A stretch of DNA of 64,000 nucleotides from Lomentospora prolificans (taxonomy: Eukaryota; Ascomycota; Sordariomycetes; Microascales; Microascaceae), in the NCBI GenBank assembly GCA_029532625.1, contig JARFXM010000004.1:1302001-1366000 (forward strand), read 5' to 3'. Positions 36,501 to 48,757 of the stretch are shown piece by piece (position 1 is the stretch's first letter; each line of letters starts with the position of its first letter). A program made the translations under genes and the position numbers. Below the pieces are notes generated by a model. That model was given only the letters and a program-made list of their open reading frames with translations. It was not told where the DNA came from and made no database searches.

Positions 36501-36946
36501 AAGAGGGGACTAACCTGTTCCTTCTTCCTCTGTTTTTCTCGCTCCTTCTTCAGTTTCTCTTTCTCTGCCTTTGTAAGAATTCTGCCAGAGCTCTCTCCAT
36601 CATCATCTTGGGGCTTTGCCACTTGTTTACCCTTGACTTGGGTTTGGGTCTTGCTTTTCTTTTCCGGAAGGGCAAACTCATCTTCGACTGAGGCTTCCTG
36701 AGCAGGCTTATGGGAGATATCGACATCGGGTTCATGGGGTTCCTCGCCCTGGACGAAATCGTCGGCTATGCCCTTCTTCTTCCTTTTCTCTTTATTCTTC
36801 CTCATCAGGGCCATTAGACCTCCAGACCCCGAATTGTCGGCATCCTCACCCTCCTGATCGTTGGGCTGGGGAGGCTCAACTTGTTCTCCCAGCTGGGATT
36901 CCCAGTCATCGTTGCCCTTTTTGTTCCCTTTCTTTTTGGGGGCCAT
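33525..36946 (-). CDS. FUN12: Translation initiation factor eIF5B (FUN12)
   Basis: GTPase that catalyses ribosomal subunit joining. Exons 36515-36946, 35885-36409, 33830-35817 and 33525-33771 join in phase to 1063 aa. The N-terminal ~450 residues are charged and low-complexity (MAPKKKGNKKGNDDWESQLG, then long K/E/R coiled-coil-like runs such as AEEKARIEEEERRLAEEQKR). The G domain shows G1 GHVDTGKTKLLDKIR, G2 GGITQQIGATYF, G3 DTPGHESFSNLRSRG and G4 NKIDR. Domains II-IV follow, with MVGSLMYLSEVQATVLEVKA and ASTLGSLEALLDFLKSCKIP. The last exon contributes domain IV (GQPSVAVKIEMGGHQPTYGR) and ends LKPVFDVQ. The donor of the last intron is GTACGC. No damage is seen. Confidence 0.94.
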
Positions 36947-37401
36947 TTTTGGATGCTCGTGGATTGGAGCAATCCGTAACGACAGTACCAAGCGACCAGA
37001 CTCTACCTGGCGGGGTCAGAATGGGGGTTCAGAAGGGCCTTGAGTGGTGAGGGGAATTCGGTTGAAATGAAATTAGAGGGGGAAGTGCCTGGGTGATCAA
37101 GTTGCCAAACAACCCTTGTAGTAGAGGCAGAAAAAGACTTAGCAAGGTCGAACAACATATATCCGCGAGAAATTCTGCCTTTGAAAGGAATCGTTGATAG
37201 GTGGGGCTAAGGTCAACCTAGGAATGTAATGTATTTGGCCACTCTGCACCTAAGGCAGGAAAATGTGGAGGGTGGGTGAGTATACGGGTGACACAGTGCA
37301 CCTGTGGATGAATAGCCCTGATCTTCAGCGCTGCCTCTTCTTCTCAAACTCCGTTCACACACAGTCTTGCCCCTCTTATCCCTCTTCGTTTTTCCTCTTC
37401 T

Positions 37402-37432
<31 letters not shown>

Positions 37433-38346
37433 CCGTGGTGTTTTAAGCCGCATTCCCTCTTCCTTTGCCAGTAGTTTCTTTATCCTCACCTCCGGCGGAT
37501 TCCAAGGCAAGGGAGTTTGACATCTAAAATTGAATACGCCAAAATTCATCTATGCTATGTACTGTTAGAACCCTTGAGTGGTGCTGCTGAGAGTTGGTTC
37601 CAGACTTGAATTGGGGTTCTACACTCAGGTGCGAATCGGCATTTAATACAACACCCTTGGAGATCTTTAGGGCTGGCTGGATGGGCTGGATGGAGACAAT
37701 AATACCAAGCATCTGGGGCCAGCAGCCAGCCTGGGGTGTTTTAAGGAGGGGTAAGGATAGTAAGTCAATTCATGGTGCTGGCTGACATGTGGTGGGGTAA
37801 TTTCCCTCATCAAGCTGGCCTACGTCATTCGTTTCTTTGCACTCACTATTAATAGAGGGGCATTCACAGTTTGAAGAACTCGGGAGCGACAAGGATCAAT
37901 CAATCTCGAGGAGGGAGACCGGGCTTTCCACACAGCTTGGGTTGCTTCGGGATACTATACTTCAGAACCCTGTAACACGAAACAACGTATTCTGGAGCCG
38001 CTCAACTCCCTTTTATTTGCCTCAAGAGGATTTTTATTTATACGTTGCATAGATCAAATGCTACCCCGAAGTAAGGCGCTTTCTCCAAAGCCCTCTCAAA
38101 CTTTTTAACTGCCAGGCTTGATTAGGACCGCGTCTGTTCGGCGGATCTCGTTGTGCTAGGTGTTGGGAAAGCATTTTGAGTTGCCGATTGTACCCTTCCT
38201 ATGCCTGATCGCACACGAGCCCTTTTTAAAGGTACTATAACTGTACCATCACCCCTCATTGCTTTTCTTTCCTCTTGTGGGAGGCGCACTTCCTGAACGC
38301 TCGGCCTATGTCAAGAGAGGAGATGCCAAAGCTAGGGACAATGGTG
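36947..38346. promoter_or_regulatory. Promoter of eIF5B and terminator of MMS1/DDB1-like gene
   Basis: 1.4 kb upstream of eIF5B (minus strand) and downstream of the next minus-strand gene. It contains a poly-T run of about 35 nt at 37397-37432 within a pyrimidine-rich stretch. The 37560-38040 part has no coding motif. I see no RNA gene. Confidence 0.4.
37397..37432. repeat. Poly-T homopolymer tract
   Basis: An almost uninterrupted T run of about 35 nt sits in a longer CT-rich region. It may be a retroposed poly-A tail remnant or simple slippage; no gene body is attached. Confidence 0.8.
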
Positions 38347-41300
38347 CTATATGATAGGACTCAGATAGTAGTCCAATATTTGGTAGCCGAGTTCCATATA
38401 CTTTCCTATAGCCCCATCTAGGAGTCTGGAGTCATAGCCGTCACCTGGATGCATATGATGCTTATCATGTCCGATATTTGCGTCGGCGAGCGACGAGGCC
38501 GCCGCGTCGCAGCCCTCGGCGTCGTTCCCCTCGGCTTCGTTTTTGCTCTGACCGCCTTGGATTACAGGGGTCTCGCCTGGTTGTTTGAAACCGCGAGTCC
38601 ATTCACCGCCGTCCAGCTCGTCAAGATACCGCATGAAAAGAAGACGCTCATCCCGGTCCTTGAATAGTCCTTCCAACTCTCTGCCACGCCAACACCAGTA
38701 GAGAATGTCTCCATCGACCTGGAGCTGCAATTTCGGGACTACCATGGGCTCAAAGTCTTCGTCACGTTGACCACCGAGACCCCGATCTTCGGCATTGAAT
38801 TGTGAGACTGCCGCATTCTGCACCAGTTTCAAGAACCTCCATGCTTCTAAAGTCAACAAGGTGAAGCTGTGTACTGAGCCATCTAAGCACACGCCAAGAA
38901 TGTCAGCATCATCGGCGGTGCTCATGAGTCTCCCGTAACGAGGTCCTGTAAACTTTGACCGCCACCAAGCTGGTCGGGTGTGCCCGCGCCGAAATCTTCT
39001 CACGGAGGCGGGAAGTTCTGCCTCGAATACGACTGAAATTCCACCTTCCTCCCGGCTCAACGGGGCCCAAACTCCGATAACACCGCACTCTCGGTCGGAT
39101 AATAGTGTGATTGGCCATGGCCCTGGCGTGTCGGTGGCATCGCCAACGTGTATCATGTGCATGGTTGGCCGCATACGCTTCTCCATAAGCCCGTCTCCTA
39201 TCGTGTAGTTATCCCTACTCTCCTCCACTCGATCCAGATCCACGATCTCGAGCGAGTGTGCCTGCGTCAAAGCGTATAACTTGCCCGCCAAAATGCTCAT
39301 AGATGTGGCAGGTGAAACTAATTCTATTTTGGCGTGCTCTCTAATCTTACGCTCCACCACGTCTAGAATCTCCCAGTAAATGGTAGTTCCGACGCAGAAG
39401 AATATATTATCGGCAACTGCCGTGACCGAATAGATTGGCGGCCCCGGGCTATTTTTCTTATGTCGAGTCCAAAATCGCACTCGACCATCGATTTTCTCTG
39501 CCGAGACGATCAGAAGCCGGCCGGAATGCGTCGTGACAAGTATAAAAGAGAACGTCTTATCTTCCTTTTGAAATAGCCATTCGTCTAGGCAGTGAACCCA
39601 GTCGCCTTGGTGACCGAGGCCAGAAATGAATTCTTGATCCTCTTTGTTCCGATCCGTGGGCCAAGATAGGTTGCAGCCGGTGTCGGAGTCTAGAAACATC
39701 AGTGTTGGCCGATCGCCTACGTTGACCGCGACTATGAGGCATTCTAGGAGATGTGAGTATATCACCCTGGATGGTGTGCCCCCTAGGGGGATGGGTCGTG
39801 GTATGATTTCGGGATGGCTTTCTAGACGCGTGATTAATAGTCGCGATCCGGTTACCATCAGGAGTGGATGATAGTCTGGTGTGATGACGGGTAGTCTGGC
39901 GACGGATGTCACTAGAGGGCTCTCCAAGGCCGAACAGTCGCTATCCACCGGTATAAGCCGTGCTCGCGTCTTGAAGCCCGCCCCATTCGTCACATCATAG
40001 TCGTCGAGAAGGGCCACCGAAGCACCGTAGCAAACGAAGACAGGCTGGCCGGAAGCGTCTGCATAAGACCCATGGCTGGGAAGGATGTCGATCGGGAGAG
40101 TTCCAAATCTTTCCAAGCGATGAGTTACTCGGATAGGGACAGCTGACTCTATCTCGACGACTAAAAAGTAACCGCCTCGTGTACCGCCAACGATAATGCT
40201 CTTCTCACCGCGTTCGAAGACAAGCACAAGGTGCGTTACAGCTTCTACTGGGGATACTTCGTTGTAACCGGAGGCACTAGGTTCGCTAAAACCCAGTGTT
40301 TGCCCTATACGCAGACTCATTAGCAAATTGAGGTGGATAGCCGCATCGGCGGGGAAAGAGCTGTTAATTTACCGGGGTTCAGCTCCAAGTTGAGCAGAGG
40401 CACACTGTCGGACGAGTCAATGCGATAAAACTGGAGGCATGTGCGAGCCGGTCGCCAGACAGCTGCCATCAGGAAGTCAACGCCGTTAATTGTGCATAGT
40501 TGTAAGCAGGTAACTTCCTGCTGTATGGTATATCTCCGGAGGACTTTCGTGGGATCGCTCGTCGCTACTAAGTGTATCTCGAATCCTGAGTTGGGTGTTT
40601 CCGCGATAGCGGAAAATGCGATGATCTCGTCCTTAATACATGCATTCTCTGCCCTCGCATTTGGGTTGTGCAAGATGTCGTTGATCAGAAAGCATGATCT
40701 ACTCTGTCAGTATACTTTCCATTTATACGTACATTGAACATAAAGGAATGGATTCTATACGAACCTTTTGGCAGACTCGATGATAGTGATTGAAGTCTCG
40801 CTTACTTGGCATATTCGTAGATCGTGTAGTTGAGATGCTGCTAACGTACGAGACGATGTATCAAACCAAGAACTCGAAGGTTCAGGCTCCCTGACATCAC
40901 TGAGATCGGGCGTGATCTCGGCAATGATGCTCCTAGTGTGGAGACTTAGAAGCACAATAAATCCATTCGACTCCCCATTATTACTATTAGCGAAAGCCCA
41001 CACCCGCCTCAACGGTGAACCATAGTCCACTTCGAGTGTAACGTGTGCTATTGTCCCATGGACGAGCTCAGTAAGGCTTCCATTAATACCACAGCCAGAA
41101 GTCACAAAGAGACGATCATGCTGTGTGCAGGCTGCGTGGGGTAAGGTTCTCCAAGGCATTATGCGCGAGCCATTGTTATCTACAACCTGGTTCCAGCTTG
41201 TAAATTGGTCTGTGGTTGCGAAATCAAGGACCGGCGACCAATTTGGGATAATCCCTATTTGTTCCGGCCGCTCTCTCGCAGGAAGCTGCCTAAAGTCAGT

Positions 41301-42827
41301 AATGACATTCCTAACTTTGATGGCAATAGACTCATTATACAGGACACAGGATACAATAGCTTACCGCCCAAATGGAGCCATCACCGCAGCTACCTCCTAA
41401 TATGAGTATGTCGCTGAACGTGTCGGCGACGGTCGCGAAGGCAGTAGAAATGTTCGTGCTATAATCTCCGACATCGAGGCTCGATTCGAGTATCTCATCT
41501 GAATCAATTTCAAAATAGAAGATGATGCCATCTTCGCGTGCGAGGTAGATGTTGTCTTTCGACTGGTAAAACGCCTTCCTCCGTAGAGGCCTCGTCCAGG
41601 CGGTCCACAAGGGCCTCCCAGAGCCGTGATGGTATACCGTCTTCTCGCGAGTTGTAGTATTCACTAGCTCGGGGTTAGAAGAGCCATGTAAGACGTCCCG
41701 AAACACGGCAATTGAGTTCTCAGATACAGAGAGAAACGATGTTTTGACTGTGAGGGGTATCAAGAGGAGAGGCATTCTGTGATCTGGAGGGAGTCTGAAA
41801 CCTGCCATTTCCACTGAGAAAACGGAATTTAAGTCGTCGCCCTGAACCCATTCATACGTAATCATCCTCGATACTCCGTTTCGAACGATGAGCAATATGA
41901 GGATGATGGTATTGTCGTCCCACGTCCCAGGGTAGAGGAAATCCACTTTGTGGATAACACCCGTCACTGTTCGCGGGCGATAGGCGACGACGGGATTCAT
42001 TAGTGTGCCGGGAGTTTGATACTGTCGCCTGAGATTGTGCAAGGAGTCCAGTTCGTAGACGACGAATAAGCCCTCACTTGTAGCAGTGACCATATATTTG
42101 GAGCTAGGGTCGATTGCGAAATGGTACCCGGGGTGGACCGCTAGATTCTGTCTTGGGGATTCTACAACTGAACTGACGAACGAACAGGCTCCGCGGTCAG
42201 CCTGGTGTAAGAAAAGAAATACGATTTGGCCATTTTCCAGGACGAGGACAAGCAGCTGGGGGGGGAGCTGGGCTTCATTCTCGGTTGGCGAGTGGAGGTA
42301 AGAGCGCCTACTCAAGCGCGAGCCTCCAGTCCCCCTATCGCCAACTCGAAACTCCCCATCGGCCAGCGAATCTTCATAGAAAGAGCCCAGGACCCTCGCA
42401 TTAATTATACGAGACCTGAAATCTGATTTTCTGGCCACATCGTGCAGTTTGCCGTCTCCCCTGAGCTCCTTGATTTGGACGAAGCGGTCCTACGACTGTC
42501 GATCAGCATACACTACTTTGGTATTCGTAGTGAAGCACGAGTTCTAGACCTCCGCTTCCACGCAGAAAGAAGGGATCCCACATCTACTAGGGAGACACTT
42601 ACCCCTATGAAAGCAACATCGTTATGATCAGCTGACCTCAATCGGACCGGAAATATCCATTGTACGACGGGACTTTCCACAACGGTCCTCGTCAACAAAC
42701 CGCAGACTGGCGAGGTTCTTTTCTTATTCTCAGCCCTGGATTGGCCTTGAGTAGATAAGAAGGCCTGCATATTGACATTCTCCGTTATCCAGGTGCCATC
42801 CCGTAGAATATTTGTCTGGAAAGCCAT
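38347..42827 (-). CDS. DDB1/CPSF-A superfamily protein with MMS1-type N-terminus
   Basis: Large beta-propeller protein of the DDB1/Rse1/Cft1/Mms1/Rik1 superfamily; such proteins act as cullin-4 adaptors or RNA-processing scaffolds. Exons 42603-42827, 41365-42489, 40761-41285 and about 40373-40703, then the long body to 38347, total roughly 1350 aa. The start is MAFQTNILRDGTWITENVNM, then IKELRGDGKLHDVARKSDFR, HPGYHFAIDPSSKYMVTATS and ITYEWVQGDDLNSVFSVEMA. Later blocks are LDFATTDQFTSWNQVVDNNG, VTHLVLVFERGEKSIIVGGT and FISGLGHQGDWVHCLDEWLF; the CPSF-A part ends ILDYYLSPII. Between LNPGKLTALS and ADAAIHLNLLMSLRIGQ the frame changes at the G run 40351-40354, as if one base were missing; no intron fits the phases. 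Which family member it is cannot be settled by eye; the MMS1_N domain is the best match. Confidence 0.78.
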
Positions 42828-43090
42828 AGTCCAAGTTCATGGTGATTTTGACGACGACGGAAGGAGAGTTGAGGTTGGCGCACTGTCAATGTCAGCTAGC
42901 TCGCCTGGTCGGATTGAGCGAGAGTCTGTGTGGGGAGGATAGTGGGGGTGTGGGATGGTTCGGGAGGGATAGTGCCGGCGATTATAAAGTCAGGGGAGGG
43001 TTGAGTGTTCTAGTGGGGAGAGGAATATGGTGGCTGGCTATATGGTTCCAATTGCCAGCTGGCCAGCTATACTACTAATATGCTGTACAA
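42828..43090. promoter_or_regulatory. Upstream region of MMS1/DDB1-like gene
   Basis: About 260 bp of normal composition between the gene start and the edge of the RIP-mutated LINE. The promoter must lie here or inside the repeat. No specific motif is recognised. Confidence 0.4.
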
Positions 43091-46000
43091 TTGAGTTTAT
43101 TCCCATTGTCAGCCACTTACCTGGCTATCCAGGTCTATTAGCACTATTCTAGTCTCTACCTATTATAATCCTACAAAGGGAAGGGTGATTACTTCTAGAG
43201 TAAGTGATATTAGGGGGAAATTAGGGGATCCCTATTCTAGCTATATAGCACCTAGGTATCACTCAGCCAAGTTTTATACCCTACAGCACTATATGATTAT
43301 TTATAGGGAGCACCTAGTAATATTATTAGTCACTAGTCCATGTATACATAGCTTAGTTAGTTAGTAGTAGGGGGCACCCCTATCTACAGCTTGCACACAG
43401 TTCTAGCACTATTCATTCAGGCTTGCTACCTAGCAGCATACATCCTCTAGCCTATACCTAAAGGAGGGGTATCCTCCTCATCCAGGTCTATAGCCACAGC
43501 CACCTAGTATTAGTAGATCCTATCAGACCTAATCACCTATCTTAGGGTAGCCCTAGCCTAGCTCCCTCTAAGGATTCTATCCAGGTTAGTATTATTCTAG
43601 GGTTTACTTACTAGCCTAGGCAGTATATCTAGGCAGGCTATCATAATATATTAAAAGGTTTCCTCCTAATTCCTACACCTACAGCTAGTCCTATATCCTA
43701 GGACCTACCTCTATACTAAATAACTATCTAGGCTAATATATCTAGTCCTTACTTAGGTTAGTAGTAAACTCTCTACCTTTATTAGCCCCTTATACCTTAC
43801 CTATACCTAGTACCTATTCTATATAGAGTCTTTAGAAGCTACTATCTCAGTGTATTACCCCCTAGCATATTTAGTATACTATCTCTACTTCTACTATTCT
43901 ATTATTATATTATAGTTCTAGCTTCTTAGTATAGCTACCTATCTATCCTATAGATTAGTATAGCTAGTTTACCTCCTCCTATTATTACCTAGTAGGGTAG
44001 CTTTAACTACTACTTTATATATTACCTTAGCCTTCACCCTATAATCCTTTCTATTAATTAGTATAGCTATCCTCTAATTTAGGTATAGATTAAGAGGGGG
44101 GATAGCTACCTCTATATATAGGATATACCTAGGGGTTAATTTATAAGCCCCTATAACTACATAGAGATACTACCTTAGGGTTTCCTTAAGTCTAAAGGCT
44201 AGCCCTTTAGATATTATATCCCCTAGTTCTATAACTATATAGAAGACTACTACCCTATATATAATAGTATTTTATATTACTATTATATATATTATCCTTA
44301 CCTACTATAAGGTATAACCCTATATCTTCACAGTCAGCTACATCAGTACTAGGCTTTATCTCTTTAGTTTACTAATAATAACTTTTATATATTTATTAAA
44401 TCTAAGCTTACAGTCAAGCCAGATTCCTAGGAACCTACTACTCATTATAAGTACTAGGGTAGTATTTACATCTAATATAACTATATCACTTAGGGTAGTA
44501 TACACTTAGTAGAAGTATATTAGCTTACTCTTTACTAGTACAAAGGATATCCCCCTCACCTACACCCACATTCTCACCACCCACCACACCCTCTCTAGCA
44601 CCCTGCAGGCATTGGCGATCGTCTAGGCAGGGGCTAGGAGATTAGTGTCATCCATATACCCAATAGTGATTACTCTCTTATCCCTCTCTAGCCTTTTAAA
44701 GAGCAGGGTTATAAAGAGGATAAAAAGTATAGGGGATAATAGTAAGCCCTATAGGATACCTACTCTTACTATTATTAGGGGGGTATTTTTTCTATTAAAT
44801 ATTAGAGTAGTAGTCCTATTTCTAAGGTAGTCTTAGACCTATAGGTAGACCTATTATAAGAGGTCTAGCTAGTATAGTATTAAGATAAGCTACTTATAGT
44901 CTATAATATTAAAGGCTCCCTATAGGTTAAGTTATAGGAGTAAGGCCTTAGTACTACCTACCTATACTTTATAGATCATATCTATAACCAAGTAGGCTAC
45001 TAGTTCTATAGAGTAGGATCTCTAGTTCCCTATCTATCCTTCTAGTAGAATATTATTCTACTTAGCTACTTCTACTAGCCTTATTACTAGGATAAACTTA
45101 ATTACCTTCCTAACTATACTTAGTAGTATAATTAGTCTCCATACCTTAGGTTCCTATAGCTAAACCTAGGTCTTATTAGATTTCCTAATTACTACTATTC
45201 TAAATACCCTAAAGTAGGAGGGCTAGTAGCCTAGCCTGAATAATACTATAGCTATAGTAGCTAAGTAGGTATATATACCCTCTCTATAAGTCTATAATAG
45301 TTAGTTCAAGATATTATCTAGTCTAGCAGCCTTCTAGGGTACTATCCTATATATTACTACTTAGATTTCATCTAGTATAACTATCTATATTATAAAGATC
45401 TAACTAATTATAAGAGTTAGTAGAGGTAGTAGTAGTATATTTAGTATTAGGAAGAACCTTTCTATAAAAATAATAACCTTATCCTAGTAACTTATTATAG
45501 TATTCCCTACCTAGGTAGTAAGTAGTAGGATCTTAGCTAAGCTATTAGGTATATAGCTCCTTAGCCTAGCCTACTTCTCTAGTTACTAGATATTAGTATC
45601 ATAGTTTACTATAGAGGTTAGTAGCCTCCTCTAGTAGTCTCTTCCTACTATTCTAATCACCTTTTATTAGCTTATCTAGGTATACTTAATAGCCTATTAG
45701 AGCTTTAATAAGTCCTCTCTATCCCTCCATTACTTCTCTAGCCTTTAGAGGTTCCTAGTTAAGTCCTCTATTAGGTAGTTCTATCCTAGATATCTTTTCC
45801 TATAAGATATACTTTTTAAGGAGGTAGTAGTTACTACTATTACTATTAGCTATTTAATTAGAGTAGCTATTCTCTCTTCTAGCTCTTAGATACTTATAAT
45901 TAGTCTAGGGGGGGTTAGGAATACTACTTTTCCTAACTCTTCTACTTACTCCTTATCTATCTTTACCTAGCTATAACCCTTTAAGGGAGACTATAGTATT

Positions 46001-48060
46001 TTAATATAAATTCTAATAGTCTATAGGATATAGTCTAACCTATACTATAGCTCTAGCCCTTTATATTAGATTAGTAAAGTCTATAGGCCCTATATTAGGT
46101 CTAGGGCTAATAGTATTACTATTATATTCTCCCCAAGACTATATCTAGTAAATATCCCTAGTAAAGTTAGGAATATAAGGTCTTACTTATTTATAGTATT
46201 AATAAAGGTTTAGGTACCTAGGCTCTCTCTATTATATAAGTCCTAAAAAGAGTAGTATATATTAAAGTTACCTATAATAATATTTACCCCTTTTACTAGT
46301 CTAGTAATTATAATTAGTAGTATCTACTACCCTTCTCTTATATACTATTCATAGTATATATTAAATATATTAATCAGGTTTTCTAAGTCTAAATATAGTA
46401 TAATCCTTACCTAGTCTCTTAAGCTATTACTATCTTAGTAGGCTAGGGGGAGAGTTCTCTTAATATATATAGCTACTTACCCCTAGCTACTCTATATCTT
46501 TAAGTATAACCTACTTAGGGGTCCTATAATATTATTATTATAGTTAACTACTAATTCCTAGACTAAGATAATATTACTATCCTAGTCTAGAGTAGTTAGG
46601 GCTACTATAGTAAACTTCACTAGGTTCTAGGTTATAACCTTAATTATAAGTAATCCATAAGGTAGGGGATAGGCTAAGTTCTATAGTCCTAATTCTCTTT
46701 AGTCTATTTAGTATCTTACTAGTTCTCACCTTAATAAGGGTAGTAAGCTTATCTTAAGTTAAAGGGGTTACTACCTCTCTATTCTAGTTCATCCCTCCTA
46801 TAAATTACTTTACCTAGTCCTCCTTAATAGAGTCCTTACTAAAGATATACTCCCTACTATAAACAAGGTACTTATCATTATAGTTAAGGCATCTTCTTTC
46901 TTCTTATATAGTACTATAGTCTCTAGAGGGGTATTCACCTCTATAATAAGGGTATCTCTACTATCTCTTATATCTATATACTATATAGCCCCATATCTAA
47001 CAGTTATAACATAGTAGCTTATAGCTATCTTCCCTCCACTCTATCACTAAGTAGTATTCATACTCTAGGATTATCCTACTATACTTAAGTATATTCACAT
47101 CCTCCAATAAAACTATAGTAATTTTAGTACTACCTATTAGGGAGGCTTTACTAATAAAGTAAAAGGGTTTAACATTAAGGATAGTAATATAACTACTAGT
47201 AGCTACCTTTACTACTACTTAGAGGGCCTATTTATCCTATAGTAGTACTACTAGGATATTTCTAGCTACTACTTTCAGGCCAGATACTAAGAGGGGTGAA
47301 TCTATATCTTCTCCTAGTCCTATTACTAGTTACACCTACTTATCTAACTTCCTAAACCACCCTAGTTAGCTAGACTTATTAAAGATAATAACTATATCCC
47401 TACTAGGGAGCCATCAGGCCCCCTTCATAGGGGCTCATCCATCCATACCCATTATAACCTTATTTACTCTCTAGATTAGCCTAGCTATAGTAATATTAAT
47501 TAGGTTTTTATATATCTTAAGGATCACCTCTATTTCCCTATAGTCTTTCCTAGGCAAAGGTTAGTTATCCTAGAGATATAGTATAGTCTAGGTATTCTTA
47601 CTATTATTATTATTATTATTATTAGGTTTAGTCTATATATAATTTATAACTACAGTATAGGATAGAGGGGTTACCTTTAGCTAGTTTATAGTAGTAGTAA
47701 GGAGGTATTATTCTACTAGGTAGATTACTAAAATAGCTAGTAAGTAGTTCCTAATTATACCTATAGCTTATTCAAAGTCCTCAATAAGTTATATAAGGAT
47801 ACCTACATTCTATACAGCAGACTAGCTAAGCTGCATCAGCTTATAGGTATCTTCAATAGGAGTAAAGGTAGAGGGCCTCAGTAGGGGGTTAGGTCTATAT
47901 ACTATTCTCACCTCATATAGTACTGCTAGATCTAGTGCCATCTCATCTCTTTCTAAATACAAGTAGGTGTAGTAGTAGCTAGAGATTGGGTAGTAAATGG
48001 GTTTTTGCGTATATGCTGTACAATTGTTTACTAGAAAAATGTGCTCAAATACTAAAACCA
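43085..48060 (-). mobile_element. RIP-mutated LINE (non-LTR retrotransposon) remnant
   Basis: About 5 kb of AT-rich sequence with CA/TG depletion and no long frame. On the minus strand the order of surviving motifs is that of a LINE. A gag-like ORF1 start remnant lies at 47822-48061 (VYRPNPLLRPSTFTPIEDTY). A CCHC zinc knuckle follows at about 46967-47011: CYNC is intact, while the His and last Cys codons now read Tyr. Reverse-transcriptase motifs lie at 44640-44790: GIL-stop-GLLLSPILFILF, where TAG replaces a Gln codon, and IGYMDDTNLLAPA containing the catalytic YMDD (44648-44659). The stretch 43085-44600 should be the 3' part. A short (ATT)n run occurs near 47605-47632. All damage is of C-to-T/G-to-A type, as RIP produces. 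The element is certainly inactive. Confidence 0.85.
47605..47632. repeat. (ATT)n microsatellite
   Basis: Eight or so consecutive ATT units inside the degraded LINE ORF1 region. It may derive from a RIP-altered repeat in the element or from later slippage. Confidence 0.8.
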
Positions 48061-48757
48061 CCTATTGATATAACAACGCTTGTAATTTTACTTTTTAGAA
48101 TGTGTCATCTTGTATTATAGTACTAGTACTCTTAACATGTATTTTATGAAGATTTAAGCTTACATACTCTCTTGCCTAATGTCAAAGAGATCCAGCGCCC
48201 TGCTGGCGTTTACGTGCACTGAACGTGCACTGAATCTAGTCTGCAGATGATACATCATAAACGCGCCAGCAAGGGAGCTGCGCCTGGCCTTGTGGCAACT
48301 ATGCCTTGCATTAGTGGTCACAGCTTAGTATGAACGATGGTCATCAGCGACTCGCGACATGACTTATTGCCGCCTTGGTGTGTGGGTTGAGTCCGTTGCA
48401 ACCATGAATTGCCAGGTTCCATACGAAGTAATAATGTGTTGGAAGCTGGCTGTGGGCAATGGATTAGAACAGTTGTGTCGCGGCTCGGTCCGGGGGTCCT
48501 TGCTCATCTGTGGCTCTTGCCTGGAGTCGTCGGGGTTTGCTGACAAAGCCCAACAAGGTCCAAAAACTTGCCAATCAGCGAGGCTCATCTTTGCTCAGCT
48601 GTTAAATTGGGCGTGTCAATGACATTGATAACGTCGCGGTGCATATCCCAACAGCCATGCGCGGACAAGTATTGAAATAGCTTGACCCATCACAACCTGA
48701 GCCTCCCTCAACTCTAGCTGGATTGAGTGTATCTCCAGCCTAACATTTGCTGTCTTC
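48061..48757. other. Upstream region of TBC gene
   Basis: About 700 bp between the LINE remnant and the TBC gene. It contains a short tandem duplication, ACGTGCACTGA repeated twice at about 48211-48232. Frames at 48359-48622 and 48364-48588 show no motif. Confidence 0.4.

Noticed and set aside
37561..37976. TGTTAG...TGTAACA segment resembling a solo Copia LTR
   Set aside because: No target-site duplication is visible, no second copy exists in the window, and the composition does not look RIP-mutated.
44645..44830. Plus-strand 61-codon frame in the LINE
   Set aside because: It is the antisense of the reverse transcriptase motifs and not a gene.
48211..48232. Tandem ACGTGCACTGA duplication
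   Set aside because: A single 11-bp duplication is too short and isolated to be a functional element.
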